Shown here one piece after another: positions 32,468 to 41,537 of a stretch of 64,000 nt of DNA (the first letter of the stretch is position 1; each line of letters opens with the position of its first letter). Made by a program: the position numbers and the translations under genes. The notes beneath the pieces are model-generated. The model was not told the origin of the DNA, did not search any database, and saw only the letters and a program-made list of their open reading frames with translations. This DNA is from CBDCFV01 sp963664625. Its GTDB lineage: Bacteria > Chloroflexota > Dehalococcoidia > Lucifugimonadales > UBA3495. Location: assembly GCA_963664625.1 (NCBI GenBank), contig OY761541.1:434001-498000 (forward strand), in the 5' to 3' direction.

Positions 32468-33034
32468 TCATCGGCCGTTGTCGTGCTGCCGGACGGCCAT
32501 CAGCAAGGCGGCGATACTCTTGCCGTCCTGTATCTCGCCCTTCTCAATCAGTCCAATCGTATCAGGCAACGGCACCCGTTCCACTGAAATGTTCTCATCA
32601 AAGTCGGCGTCCAGTTCAGCTTTCCTCAGATCGGTGGCAAGGTAGGCGTACATGTACTCGGTAGTCCAGCCAGGGGCGATCCAGAAGCTGCACAGGTGAC
32701 GCAGCGTGTCCGCCGTGTAACCGACCTCTTCCTGGAGTTCCCTTACCACCGCCTCTTCGGCGTCCTCTCCGGGCTCTATACCGCCCGCCGGTATTTCCAA
32801 CAACTGGGCCTCCGCCGGCTTGCGGTACTGGCGCACCAGCAGCACGTTGTCTTCATCGTCCAGCGGCACCACGCAAATGGTGCTGGAATGTTCGGCTATT
32901 TCCCTGGTGGTCAACCGTCCGTTGGGAAGGCGCACCGTATCCACTCGCAAGTTGACGATGCGTCCTTCGTAGATGGTCTTGGTTTCGACGGTGGGTTCCG
33001 ATTCTGATGCTGTCATAACCTCTTGAAGCCTCAC
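32468..33034 (-). CDS. Nudix hydrolase, ADP-ribose pyrophosphatase-like
   Basis: A 188-residue Nudix enzyme that probably hydrolyses ADP-ribose to AMP and ribose 5-phosphate. The Nudix box is GGIEPGEDAEEAVVRELQEE followed by VGY, preceded by the family strand KPAEAQLLEIPAGG. The start is GTG 33034, whose GTGA overlaps the nadK stop; an in-frame ATG at 33016 is an alternative. The link with nadK, another NAD-metabolism gene, supports a nucleotide-recycling role. Confidence 0.88.
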   Translation of the reverse strand: MRLQEVMTASESEPTVETKTIYEGRIVNLRVDTVRLPNGRLTTREIAEHSSTICVVPLDDEDNVLLVRQYRKPAEAQLLEIPAGGIEPGEDAEEAVVRELQEEVGYTADTLRHLCSFWIAPGWTTEYMYAYLATDLRKAELDADFDENISVERVPLPDTIGLIEKGEIQDGKSIAALLMAVRQHDNGR

Positions 33035-33879
33035 TGCCCGCGAATGCTGAAACCGAGCCGGCGGGTGAGAGTTGCGTAAAAATAGCTGGGGGAGTTGGCC
33101 CGCAGGAACTTGGCCTTGAAGGGGCTTTGCTCCAGCTCAACCCGGTCTCCGGGGTACAGCGGGTAGTCCACGTAACCGTCAACGCTGAGGGTGGCTTCCT
33201 GGTACCCTTCGAGCGCCAATCCGATTTGGGCCGACTTGTTCAAGACCAGCCCGGCGGTCAGGCCCATGTGCGCCGCCACCGTCTTGAGCACCAGATCATC
33301 GGACAACGGGTCGAGAATCGGGCCTCCCACCGCAAGGTTGTAGCCGGTGCTGCCTGTTGCCGTGGATAGAATGACCGCGTCGGCCCGGAAGGTGGTCAAC
33401 TGGGCGCCGTCTATTGTTCCCGTGATCGTCACCACCCTTGACACCGCTCCCCGGGCCACCACGGCGTCGTTGAGAGCGTGGTACGGCCCGTCCACAACCT
33501 TGCCATTGGTGTCCCCTTTCACCACCTTCGCTTGGAGCATGTTGCGCTCCTCGGTGCGGCACTCCCCGTCTATATACTGGGGTAGCTTTTCCAGCGCCTC
33601 GTGCACCTGTAATTCGGTCATGAAGCCAAGGCGCCCCATGTTGATGCCGACCAATGGGATGCCGCTGGGGGCTGTGACCTGGATTGCCCGGAGAATGGTG
33701 CCGTCGCCTCCTACGGTAATCACCAAGTCAGTATCCACCGCGTGCTGCCGCAAAGCTTCCAGGTTCTCAGCTGGTGAAATCCAGGAATCGTCAGGCAAGT
33801 CCAACTGGTGCAGGATAGCGGTAGTCAGGTCCAACGCTTCCGGGATGCGGTTGTTGTATATGATTCCGACGCTCTTCAT
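33031..33879 (-). CDS. nadK: NAD kinase
   Basis: Phosphorylates NAD to NADP with ATP. The 282-residue protein has the catalytic GGDGTILRAI motif near residue 57, NMGRLGFMTE near 80, and TGSTGYNLAVGGPI near 175, all hallmarks of the family. The gene overlaps the ADP-ribose pyrophosphatase gene by 4 nt and is probably co-transcribed with it. Confidence 0.96.
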   Translation of the reverse strand: MKSVGIIYNNRIPEALDLTTAILHQLDLPDDSWISPAENLEALRQHAVDTDLVITVGGDGTILRAIQVTAPSGIPLVGINMGRLGFMTELQVHEALEKLPQYIDGECRTEERNMLQAKVVKGDTNGKVVDGPYHALNDAVVARGAVSRVVTITGTIDGAQLTTFRADAVILSTATGSTGYNLAVGGPILDPLSDDLVLKTVAAHMGLTAGLVLNKSAQIGLALEGYQEATLSVDGYVDYPLYPGDRVELEQSPFKAKFLRANSPSYFYATLTRRLGFSIRGQ

Positions 33880-34033
33880 CGCGCCAACTCACCTCTACCG
33901 TCACCGCGCACCATTCGATACAACACCGAATCACCTCTATCACAGAGGCACATGCCATATAACGTTGGCCCGGAACCGCGACCAACCCGGCCCCTATTGC
34001 TGTTATTTCTGGAGGCGGACGCCATAGCGCGAA

Positions 34034-34426
34034 TCAGGCTCCCGGTTCTGACTTTCCGGCGATTATCCGGGCGATCTCCGGCGGGACATCTATCCCGCTC
34101 CTTGCCAACGCCTCCAGTTCCCGCTCAATGCGCTCCCGCTCCGCCTGTTGACCCTCCTGGAGGCCTTTGCGAAGGCCTTCACGGAGCCCTCTCTCAATCG
34201 CTTTTTTCTCTACTGCTTCTTTGGCTGCGAATATCATTCTGGCCACCACGTAGATGAAGATTGCCGTGGGGAACAGCAACAGCGAAGCTACTACAATCAC
34301 CCCGTCCTGTTTATTGGTCAGTTCGTGAATGAATCCGACGCCCCAGATCTCGGCTAGTGATGGCGAAACATTTATGAGGACTGCGATCAACGCGCTGGCG
34401 CTAATCGTCGCCGAGCCATCAGCCAC
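34034..34426 (-). CDS. Small membrane protein with charged coiled-coil tail
   Basis: A 130-residue protein not assigned to a family. It has one convincing membrane helix (about residues 43-65, VIVVASLLLFPTAIFIYVVA) and a weaker hydrophobic N-terminus (8-30). From residue 70 on it is a charged helix with a repeated EGL-x3-GLQEG pattern, then RERIERELEALARSG, suggesting a coiled coil, and ends in a short helix PPEIARIIAG. The tail resembles the ends of some transposase-derived Rpn/PD-(D/E)xK proteins, but the nuclease core is absent. Function unknown. Confidence 0.5.
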   Translation of the reverse strand: MADGSATISASALIAVLINVSPSLAEIWGVGFIHELTNKQDGVIVVASLLLFPTAIFIYVVARMIFAAKEAVEKKAIERGLREGLRKGLQEGQQAERERIERELEALARSGIDVPPEIARIIAGKSEPGA

Positions 34427-34552
34427 AAGCCAGGATGGGGACCGTCCGTAGCTGGCGTTGATTATATCACCCTTACTGCTTATGTCGTCCCAACGATCCG
34501 TTTCTTTGAAGTCCAGAGTCCGATCTGAAAACGAAGCTAGAGAACTTCGCGT

Positions 34553-36082
34553 TTATATCCCAATGGTTAACGCGCCCACGGCAATCTCCGAGGCCCGCAG
34601 GACATAGCCGGGCGCGACGCCGATCCAGATCATAGCGGCAGAGGTGACGGTCAGGGCAAGCCAGGAACTGGGAGACACAGGTATGGCGTCCGATTCCTGC
34701 GGCTGATCCAGGAACATAGTGCGGATGATTCGGACGTAGTAATAGGCTGAAACTACGCTGTTGATCACGCCCAGTATCGCCAGCCACGTCAACCCGCTCT
34801 TGACTGCTGCGGCAAAGATGAAAAGCTTGGCAATGAAGATGCTGGTCGGCGGCACTCCTATCAACGCCACCAATGCCAAACTCAAGGCGATCGCCAGGAG
34901 CGGCGCCCGGCGGGATATCCCGGCATAGTCGGTTATCGAGTCGCTGCCCGTCCGGTGGCTGATGGCGATTATCGCAATGAAAGCCGTCAAATTGGCTACG
35001 GCATAGGCGCCCAGATAGAAGACAACGCTGTTGAGACCCACAGGCGCAAATTCCGGCATCCCGGAGGCAGCCGTAGACTCCTTGACCCCGGCCGCCACGC
35101 CAACAAGTATGTAGCCGGCGTGGGCAATGGTGCTGTAGCCAAACAGCCTCCGTATGTTGCTTTGCCCAATGGCCGCCAGGTTGCCCACCGTCATCGAGGC
35201 AGCCGCCAGGATTGCCATCAGGATTCCCCAGTCCAGAGCGGCGCCGAAAAACCCGGTGAAAAATATCCGGATGAGCACCGCGAACGCCGCGGCTTTACTG
35301 GCAACCGAGAGGAAGGCTACCACAGGAGTAGGAGCGCCTTCGTAGATGTCCGGCGCCCACATCTGGAAGGGTACCGAGGAAATCTTGAAGCCGAATCCTA
35401 CCAGCATCAGCACCACGCCAATCAGCAGGGCAAAGCCTCCGAAGGCCGGAGCCTGGCCGGCCGATGCTTGGAACAGGGCGGCTATCTCTTGAATGGTGGT
35501 GCCTCCCGACAGCCCGTAGACCAGGGCCATGCCGTACAGCATGACCGCCGAACTGATTGCCCCGATGATCAGGAACTTCATGGCGGCTTCGCTGGACTTG
35601 GATGTGCTCAAAAACGCCGCCAATGCCGCCAGAGGCAAAGTGGTCAGTTCCAAAGAGATATAAATGGTGACCAACTCGGTGGCTGACGCCAGCAGCATCA
35701 TTCCCGATGCCGAGAAAAGGAGCAGCCCAAAGTACTCGCCACGGAACCTCGGCATTTGCCGGACGTAGTCCTCCGAGGCCAAGACCACCAACGCGACCGA
35801 TCCCAACACCAGGAAGTTGAAGAAGAGCGAGAACTCGTCTACGGAAAAAGACCCCTGCAAGGCGTCCGGCTTAAACTCGGACCATCCTGTCAGGAAGGTG
35901 AAAGACGCCCCCGTTATCGACACTTGGTGGAGCAGCAGCAACAATGGGACTACAAGCCCGACGAAGGCCACCGCTGGAAGCACGTCTTTGCGGGGCACCA
36001 GCAGGTCCAACAGAATGACCAGGAGACCCACAGCCGCCACTGCGAGTTGAGGCGATATCAGGTAGAGGTCGTAAAGGGACAT
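34553..36082 (-). CDS. nuoN: NADH-quinone oxidoreductase subunit N
   Basis: One of three antiporter-like proton-pumping subunits of respiratory complex I. It has 509 residues and about 14 membrane helices. The lysine/glutamate-containing helices are visible in the central part (SSVPFQMWAPDIYEGAPTPV, LFGYSTIAHAGYILVG). It is the last gene of the nuoA-N operon, 7 bp after nuoM. Length normal. Confidence 0.95.
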   Translation of the reverse strand: MSLYDLYLISPQLAVAAVGLLVILLDLLVPRKDVLPAVAFVGLVVPLLLLLHQVSITGASFTFLTGWSEFKPDALQGSFSVDEFSLFFNFLVLGSVALVVLASEDYVRQMPRFRGEYFGLLLFSASGMMLLASATELVTIYISLELTTLPLAALAAFLSTSKSSEAAMKFLIIGAISSAVMLYGMALVYGLSGGTTIQEIAALFQASAGQAPAFGGFALLIGVVLMLVGFGFKISSVPFQMWAPDIYEGAPTPVVAFLSVASKAAAFAVLIRIFFTGFFGAALDWGILMAILAAASMTVGNLAAIGQSNIRRLFGYSTIAHAGYILVGVAAGVKESTAASGMPEFAPVGLNSVVFYLGAYAVANLTAFIAIIAISHRTGSDSITDYAGISRRAPLLAIALSLALVALIGVPPTSIFIAKLFIFAAAVKSGLTWLAILGVINSVVSAYYYVRIIRTMFLDQPQESDAIPVSPSSWLALTVTSAAMIWIGVAPGYVLRASEIAVGALTIGI

Positions 36083-36089
36083 ATGATTG

Positions 36090-37613
36090 TCAGCCGCCCG
36101 CCGGAAGTAGCGCCACTATGGGCTTCAAGCCTGCGTCGAAAACGTCGGTCAAAATGGATGGGTAAACGCCAACGCCAACGATGGTGATCACCAAAATTAC
36201 CATCGGAAGGGCCTCAACAAACGAGGCGTCGGTCAATTGCTGGAACCGCTCTCGGCGGGCCCCGAAAAACGCCCGCTCCATCATCCACAGGATGTAACCC
36301 GCAGCCAAAACGATTCCCAGTACAGCCAAAGCGGTATGCACAGGATAAGCTCGGAAGGCTCCCAGGAACACCAGCAACTCCGACACGAACCCGCTCAGCC
36401 CCGGCAACCCCAGCGAAGCAAGTCCCGCAATCAGAAGCGCGGTCGCAACCATGGGCATCCTGTACGCCAGCCCGCCGAGGTCGGGAATGTACCGCGTATG
36501 GGCCTTTTCGTACACTATGCCGGCCCCAAGGAACAAGAGTCCCGTTATCGTCCCGTGGGTAAAAAGCTGCATTGCCGCTCCGCTCAGACCTGCCGCGGTT
36601 ATCACGCCTTGAGACACTCCAACCGAGCCTATACCAACCAGCACCAACCCCATGTGGCTGACGCTGGAATATGCGATAAGCCGTTTGAGGTCTGTCTGCC
36701 TGAGGGTAACGACTGCGCCGTACAGCACGCTGATTACACCCAATAAGACCAACGCCCAGGAAAATTGCTGGGTCTGGTCAGGGAACATGCCGACGTTTAT
36801 CCGCAGCAACCCATAACCGCCCATCTTCAGCAGCACCCCAGCCAGCATCACGCTGGCGGCGGTGGGCGCGTCGGTATGAGCGTCGGGAAGCCATGTATGC
36901 ACCGGCCAACTGGGGAGCTTGATGGCGAAACCCACGAAGAACAGCCAGAACAACGCCCCCATGGGCAACAGCGCGACTGCGGACGTCAACATGCTGCCCG
37001 GCTCGGACAGGGACCTCATGTCGAAAGTCCCCACCTCAGGGGTCAGGAACACCGCCACGATGGCCACCAGCATGAAGGCGCTGGCCAGGATGGTGAACAG
37101 CAGGAACTTCATGGCCGAGTACTCTTTGCGGCCCGTGCCCCAGCCGGAAATGAGCATGTACATGGGAATCAGCTCCAACTCCCAGAAGAGGAAGAAGAGC
37201 AGGAGGTCCAGGGAACTGAATACGCCCATCACCGAGGTCTGCAACAACAACAGCCAGATGTAGTGTTCCTTGACCCTGGTGTGGATATGCCACGACGCAA
37301 ATACTGCGCACAGCCCCAGGATGCCGGTCAGCGCAACCAGCGGTGCGCTAAGCCCGTCCACGCCCAGCAGGTAACTTGCCCTCAGTGACTCGGTGTTGAA
37401 CCAGAAAATCTGGTCGATGAGCTGGAACCGGGGAGCGCCGTCATCCCGGCTGAACAGCCCGAACACCATCAGGCTCAGGACCAGGTCGGCAACGGCGACC
37501 ACAACGGCGATGGCGCGAACGTTGCGGTCACCCCTGGCAAAAGCCAGGATGGCCAGAGCGCCCACCGCAGGCAGGAATACCGTTGCTGTCAGCAGACCTG
37601 GAAAAGCCGTCAT
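36090..37613 (-). CDS. nuoM: NADH-quinone oxidoreductase subunit M
   Basis: Antiporter-like complex I subunit, 507 residues and about 14 membrane helices. Characteristic segments are FWELELIPMYMLISGWG, with the conserved glutamate in helix 5, LPSWPVHTWLPDAHTDAP and LIAYSSVSHMGLVLVG. The start overlaps the nuoL stop by 4 nt; nuoN follows after 7 bp. Confidence 0.96.
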   Translation of the reverse strand: MTAFPGLLTATVFLPAVGALAILAFARGDRNVRAIAVVVAVADLVLSLMVFGLFSRDDGAPRFQLIDQIFWFNTESLRASYLLGVDGLSAPLVALTGILGLCAVFASWHIHTRVKEHYIWLLLLQTSVMGVFSSLDLLLFFLFWELELIPMYMLISGWGTGRKEYSAMKFLLFTILASAFMLVAIVAVFLTPEVGTFDMRSLSEPGSMLTSAVALLPMGALFWLFFVGFAIKLPSWPVHTWLPDAHTDAPTAASVMLAGVLLKMGGYGLLRINVGMFPDQTQQFSWALVLLGVISVLYGAVVTLRQTDLKRLIAYSSVSHMGLVLVGIGSVGVSQGVITAAGLSGAAMQLFTHGTITGLLFLGAGIVYEKAHTRYIPDLGGLAYRMPMVATALLIAGLASLGLPGLSGFVSELLVFLGAFRAYPVHTALAVLGIVLAAGYILWMMERAFFGARRERFQQLTDASFVEALPMVILVITIVGVGVYPSILTDVFDAGLKPIVALLPAGG

Positions 37614-39646
37614 AGCAGCAGGAATCCGAGGACGATTATCAAGCTGCCAATGGTCAACAACACTCCGTAGGCCTGCACCTCTCCGGTCTGAATCCTGACA
37701 ACGGACTGGGGGCCCAAGTGCCGCAACACGAATCCCACGGCCTCCACGACCCCATCGACGACGACCCGGTCCAACCAGTCAAGGACCACTACGAGACCAC
37801 CATAGAAGACTCGCCGCACGATAAGGTCCTCATAAAGGACATCTATGAAGTACTTCTGCGACAGCAGCGTGTGCGCAGGCTTGGCTGCTTCCAACGGGTC
37901 TCTCGCATCGGCGGCATGACCGCGATAGACCAACGCCGCCAGACCTATTCCCGCCAACGCCACTGCGGTCGAGACTACTGCCATCCCAACGTTGAAATCG
38001 GGGATGTCCAAGTGGACCACTGCGGGCAAGGCGGCCGTCTCGACCCCCGCCGCCAGGAATTCCGTCACCCAGTGCTTGGGAATGATGAACACTTTCACCC
38101 ATTGGGGATTGATCAAAAATCCTGCTACAACCGCCGGCACGGCCAGCAGGACCATGGGCAGCAACATAACCGCGGGCGATTCACCCAGGTGCACGGAGCC
38201 GTGATGACCGTCCTCCACCGATGCGCCCTGGTCTTCCAATTCCTTCTCCACGCCGCCGCGAAACTCTCCGTGGAAGGTCATATGAATCATCCGCAGCGTG
38301 TAAAATGCCGTGAGCAGTACGCCGACAAGCAACAGTATGAACGTCAATCCGCCAACCCAGTCCTGCACCAATCGGGTATCGCTCCACGCTCCAACCAGTA
38401 TTTCGTCCTTGCTCCAGAAGCCCGCCAGCGGAAATATTCCCACCAAGCTAAGGCCGCCGATAACCACCATCAAATAGGTCCAGGGCATAACACGCCGCAA
38501 CCCGCCCATGTAACGCATGTCGAAGGTGCCGGTGGCGTGATTTACGCTGCCCGCTCCCAGGAACAACAGGGCTTTGAAAGCCGCGTGCGTCACCAAGTGG
38601 AATATGGCCGCCGGGAACGCCCCCACTCCCAACGCAGCCATCATGTAGCCCAACTGGCTTACCGTCGAGTAAGCCATAACTCGTTTGATGTCGTTCATCA
38701 CCAAGCCCATGGTGGCAGCCATCAAAGCAGTGAAAGCCCCTACCAAGGCCACGACAGTAAGGGCGTGCTGCGCGGCCAGGAACAACGGGTAGAACCGTCC
38801 AACCAGGAACACCCCGGCGGCAACCATCGTTGCGGCGTGAATCAGGGCGCTGACTGGCGTGGGGCCTTCCATCGCGTCGGGCAGCCAGGAGTGGAGCGGA
38901 AACTGGCCGGACTTCCCCACCGCTCCGGCGAAAATCCCCAGGGTAAGCCAAGTCAACCCGGCGCCGCTCAGTATCGCGCCACCTGCGGCCAGCGGCGCGG
39001 CAGCTTGGAAGATGTCGGGGATGTGGAACGGGTTGAGGCCCGCAGCGGCGAATTCGTCCACTTTGAAGAACAGATAGAGAATCGCCAGCAGGAAGCCGAC
39101 ATCGCCTATCCGGGTAATAAGGAACGCTTTCTTGGCCGCCGCGGCGGCGGCTGGGCGGTCGTGCCAGAAACCGATAAGCAGGTACGACGATACGCCCACG
39201 AGTTCCCAGAAAGCGTAAAGAACGATGACGTTGGCGGCCAGCACCAACCCCAGCATCGAGGCCGTAAACAGGGACATGTAGGCAAAGTACCTGGCGTATC
39301 CGGGGTCTCCGCGCATGTACCCCAGGGAATAAATCTGGACCATCAGGCTGACCGATGTAACCACCAGCAGCATCACCGCCGTCAGAGGGTCCACGAACAG
39401 AGAAAATTCAATGACGGCCCCGCCCAAATCCAACCACGGGATAGCGGCCATTTCGGCGTTCTGTCCATTAACCACAGCGATCAACACCGAGGCCGACAGG
39501 ACCAGCGCCACTGCCAGGGCGGCGATGAGCAGGTATCCGCTGACCCAAGAGTATCTGTTGAAAAACGGGCGTATGATCAGGCCGATGAGCAGGAACGACG
39601 CCAGCGGCAGCAGGAAGATAGCCAATATGGAGGACTCGTTGACCAT
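37610..39646 (-). CDS. nuoL: NADH-quinone oxidoreductase subunit L
   Basis: The largest antiporter-like subunit, 678 residues. Seen are YAFWELVGVSSYLLIGFW (helix 5 glutamate), GKSGQFPLHSWLPDAMEGPT, and the long C-terminal part that includes the lateral helix region and a final membrane anchor (LLTIGSLIIVLGFLLL). The ATG follows directly on the stop codon of the DUF2007 gene. A short Glu/His-rich loop near residue 490 (EDQGASVEDGHHGSVH) is less conserved. Confidence 0.96.
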   Translation of the reverse strand: MVNESSILAIFLLPLASFLLIGLIIRPFFNRYSWVSGYLLIAALAVALVLSASVLIAVVNGQNAEMAAIPWLDLGGAVIEFSLFVDPLTAVMLLVVTSVSLMVQIYSLGYMRGDPGYARYFAYMSLFTASMLGLVLAANVIVLYAFWELVGVSSYLLIGFWHDRPAAAAAAKKAFLITRIGDVGFLLAILYLFFKVDEFAAAGLNPFHIPDIFQAAAPLAAGGAILSGAGLTWLTLGIFAGAVGKSGQFPLHSWLPDAMEGPTPVSALIHAATMVAAGVFLVGRFYPLFLAAQHALTVVALVGAFTALMAATMGLVMNDIKRVMAYSTVSQLGYMMAALGVGAFPAAIFHLVTHAAFKALLFLGAGSVNHATGTFDMRYMGGLRRVMPWTYLMVVIGGLSLVGIFPLAGFWSKDEILVGAWSDTRLVQDWVGGLTFILLLVGVLLTAFYTLRMIHMTFHGEFRGGVEKELEDQGASVEDGHHGSVHLGESPAVMLLPMVLLAVPAVVAGFLINPQWVKVFIIPKHWVTEFLAAGVETAALPAVVHLDIPDFNVGMAVVSTAVALAGIGLAALVYRGHAADARDPLEAAKPAHTLLSQKYFIDVLYEDLIVRRVFYGGLVVVLDWLDRVVVDGVVEAVGFVLRHLGPQSVVRIQTGEVQAYGVLLTIGSLIIVLGFLLL

Positions 39647-39841
39647 CTACAGCTTCCTCAGGATCTCTTCCGCCACATGTTCCCGCGCTTTGGGGACGTA
39701 GACGACGAATGGGACCCGCTCGCCCCAGTCCAGAATATCTCCTTCAGGCAGGATACGGGTAGGCAGGCCTTCTCCTTCCAGGACTTCCTTCCACATCTCG
39801 GCCATCATCAAATTTGGGGCCCGTTTGAATTCAACCCACAT
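39647..39841 (-). CDS. DUF2007-type small protein inserted between nuoK and nuoL
   Basis: A 64-residue soluble protein resembling the DUF2007 (putative signal-transducing) domain: an N-terminal strand, a helix MMAEMWKEVLEGEGLPTRI, and a strand VPFVVYVPKAREHVAEEIL. Its stop TAG is immediately followed by the nuoL ATG, so it is translated with the complex I genes. It is not a known complex I subunit. A role in assembly or regulation is possible but only suggested by position. Confidence 0.65.
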   Translation of the reverse strand: MWVEFKRAPNLMMAEMWKEVLEGEGLPTRILPEGDILDWGERVPFVVYVPKAREHVAEEILRKL

Positions 39842-39906
39842 ATCGGCTATGCCCTATCGTGTTTCGGCTGTAATCGCTCATGCGGGAGCAGGCGTCCACG
39901 TTGTGG

Positions 39907-39926
39907 ATTCCCGCTTTCGCGGGAAT
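39907..39926. repeat. Palindromic repeat upstream of the DUF2007 gene
   Basis: ATTCCCGC and GCGGGAAT with a 4-nt TTTC loop form a perfect 8-bp stem in the 124-bp gap between nuoK and the DUF2007 gene. Same family as 12221 and 45101. Confidence 0.85.
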
Positions 39927-39965
39927 GACGGACGGTGTGGGAATAAGGGACGGTTGGGAAGGCAT

Positions 39966-40295
39966 TTAATTGCGCAACTCCGTCGCTTGGTCCAAGTCTA
40001 CCGATTGGGTATTCCTGTACATTGCGAAAACTATGCCGAGTCCAAGGGCAATCTCGGCGGCGGCCACCGTAATTACGAACACCGCGAACACCTGGCCCGT
40101 CAATACGGCTCCGATATTTTCCTGCAACCCCGCCGGCGCCACGTACTTGGCCATCGCCACCAACGTCAGGTTGACCGCGTTGAACATCAACTCTATGGAC
40201 ATCAACACTACCAGGACATTACGGCGGGCAAGAGAACCGTACAGGCCAATGCAAAACAGGGCCGCGGCGACTATCAACATCGATTCAAGAGACAT
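39966..40295 (-). CDS. nuoK: NADH-quinone oxidoreductase subunit K
   Basis: A 109-residue complex I subunit with three membrane helices. Conserved acidic residues are visible in LMSIELMFNAVNL and in the third helix (VAAAEIALGLGI). It follows nuoJ by 6 bp. A 124-bp gap with a palindromic repeat separates it from the DUF2007 gene and nuoL. Confidence 0.95.
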   Translation of the reverse strand: MSLESMLIVAAALFCIGLYGSLARRNVLVVLMSIELMFNAVNLTLVAMAKYVAPAGLQENIGAVLTGQVFAVFVITVAAAEIALGLGIVFAMYRNTQSVDLDQATELRN

Positions 40296-40301
40296 AGACG
40301 G

Positions 40302-40892
40302 TTACCTTGGCCTCACAAGCACCAGTGCGCCGATGGCCGCGGCCAGCAGCAACAGCGACACGGCCTCGAAGGGCAGCACAAAGTCTTCTATTAGCAAGTC
40401 GGCCAAGCCAGCCTGCTGGGCCGCCGCTTTCTGGTCTTCTGTCGTAAACCCGGCCTGCTGCAACGTGGATACATCACTCGGCGAAGCAAGAATACTGACC
40501 GATCCGGTCTGTATGACTTGGGCCTTCTCCAGGTCTTGCCCCGACAGCAGTCTCCAGTCAGTCTGCACCGCAACGACCACCAGCGCCGCCAGCAGCAGGG
40601 CGGCAATCGTTGCGGCGGGTATCTGCAACCGGTTGGCCAGGTTCCCGCGTTGCACGTCACGCGTGAGCATAACGGCGAAGATGATCAGGATGGCAATGGC
40701 GCCGGCGTAAATCAGCACCTGGACCATCGCCAGAAACTCGGCGCTCAACAGCACAAAGAAGCCGGCTACCGATATGAACACCAAAACCAGAAGCAGGGCG
40801 GCCCGGAAGAGGTCCTTGACCAGCACCACTCCCAGAGCGGCGCCAATAGTGACCACCGACAGAAGCCAGAAAACGACGTCCTGGAACAGCAT
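40302..40892 (-). CDS. nuoJ: NADH-quinone oxidoreductase subunit J
   Basis: Membrane subunit of complex I, 196 residues and five predicted helices. The family segment VKDLFRAALLLVLVFISVAG and the pi-bulge helix region VLIYAGAIAILIIFAVMLTR are seen. The loop between helices 4 and 5 (residues 100-160) is long and variable, as usual. Directly abuts nuoI. Confidence 0.93.
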   Translation of the reverse strand: MLFQDVVFWLLSVVTIGAALGVVLVKDLFRAALLLVLVFISVAGFFVLLSAEFLAMVQVLIYAGAIAILIIFAVMLTRDVQRGNLANRLQIPAATIAALLLAALVVVAVQTDWRLLSGQDLEKAQVIQTGSVSILASPSDVSTLQQAGFTTEDQKAAAQQAGLADLLIEDFVLPFEAVSLLLLAAAIGALVLVRPR

Positions 40893-41537
40893 CTACCGCG
40901 AGTTCTCTACAGGGTCCGCGGCCGTATCTTGCCCGGAATCGTCCTGAGTTTCGGATTGTAGAGAGCCTCCGTCCTCAGCATCGAGACGCGGGGTCAACCT
41001 CATTCCGGCCTTTTCCCGTTGATGCCACCGCCATGACTCGCGTCCGACCTCACGCCAGTCCAATGGCCGACCGTCGTGGGGATTGTAGCGGGCCGACTCC
41101 AGTTGCGGGCGGAAGAAGGTGCTGGGATGCTTTTCGCTCTGGCGCAATTGGTCGATCCCAATGACCATTTCCTTCCTGGAGTAGCGTCCCTGCTCGAAGC
41201 CACTGCCCATGAACAGCGCATCATAGGGGCAGGCCTCCACGCACAGGCCGCAAAACATGCACCGGGCAAGCTCTATGTCGAAGACATCCAGCCGGTACTT
41301 GTCGCCTTGGTCCGGCGCTGTCTGGCTGGGGTCGGTGACTATCTTGATGATGCCCAACGGGCAGTACTTGGCGCAGGACGCGCAGCCAGTGCAACGCTCC
41401 TCGTACCAAACGAACTCTTCTCCTCGAAACCGGGGATGTTGCACCGCCCGGTCTTCAGGGTACTGGACGGTAAAAGGCCGCTTGGCCAGATTCTTCAACG
41501 TGACCAGCAGGCCCTTGGCCATGCCCATTCCGTACAT
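40893..41537 (-). CDS. nuoI: NADH-quinone oxidoreductase subunit I
   Basis: The ferredoxin-like subunit carrying two [4Fe-4S] clusters that pass electrons toward NuoB. The motifs are CTGCASCAKYCPLG and CMFCGLCVEACPYDALFM. The 214-residue protein has a C-terminal extension (from about residue 165) rich in charged residues that is not part of the conserved core. It starts one base after the nuoH stop. Confidence 0.95.
   Translation of the reverse strand: MYGMGMAKGLLVTLKNLAKRPFTVQYPEDRAVQHPRFRGEEFVWYEERCTGCASCAKYCPLGIIKIVTDPSQTAPDQGDKYRLDVFDIELARCMFCGLCVEACPYDALFMGSGFEQGRYSRKEMVIGIDQLRQSEKHPSTFFRPQLESARYNPHDGRPLDWREVGRESWRWHQREKAGMRLTPRLDAEDGGSLQSETQDDSGQDTAADPVENSR

Noticed and set aside
37718..39928. 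A 736-codon plus-strand frame opposite nuoL
   Set aside because: It is antisense to nuoL; composition is rich in His, Gln and Arg, and nuoL has unambiguous family similarity.
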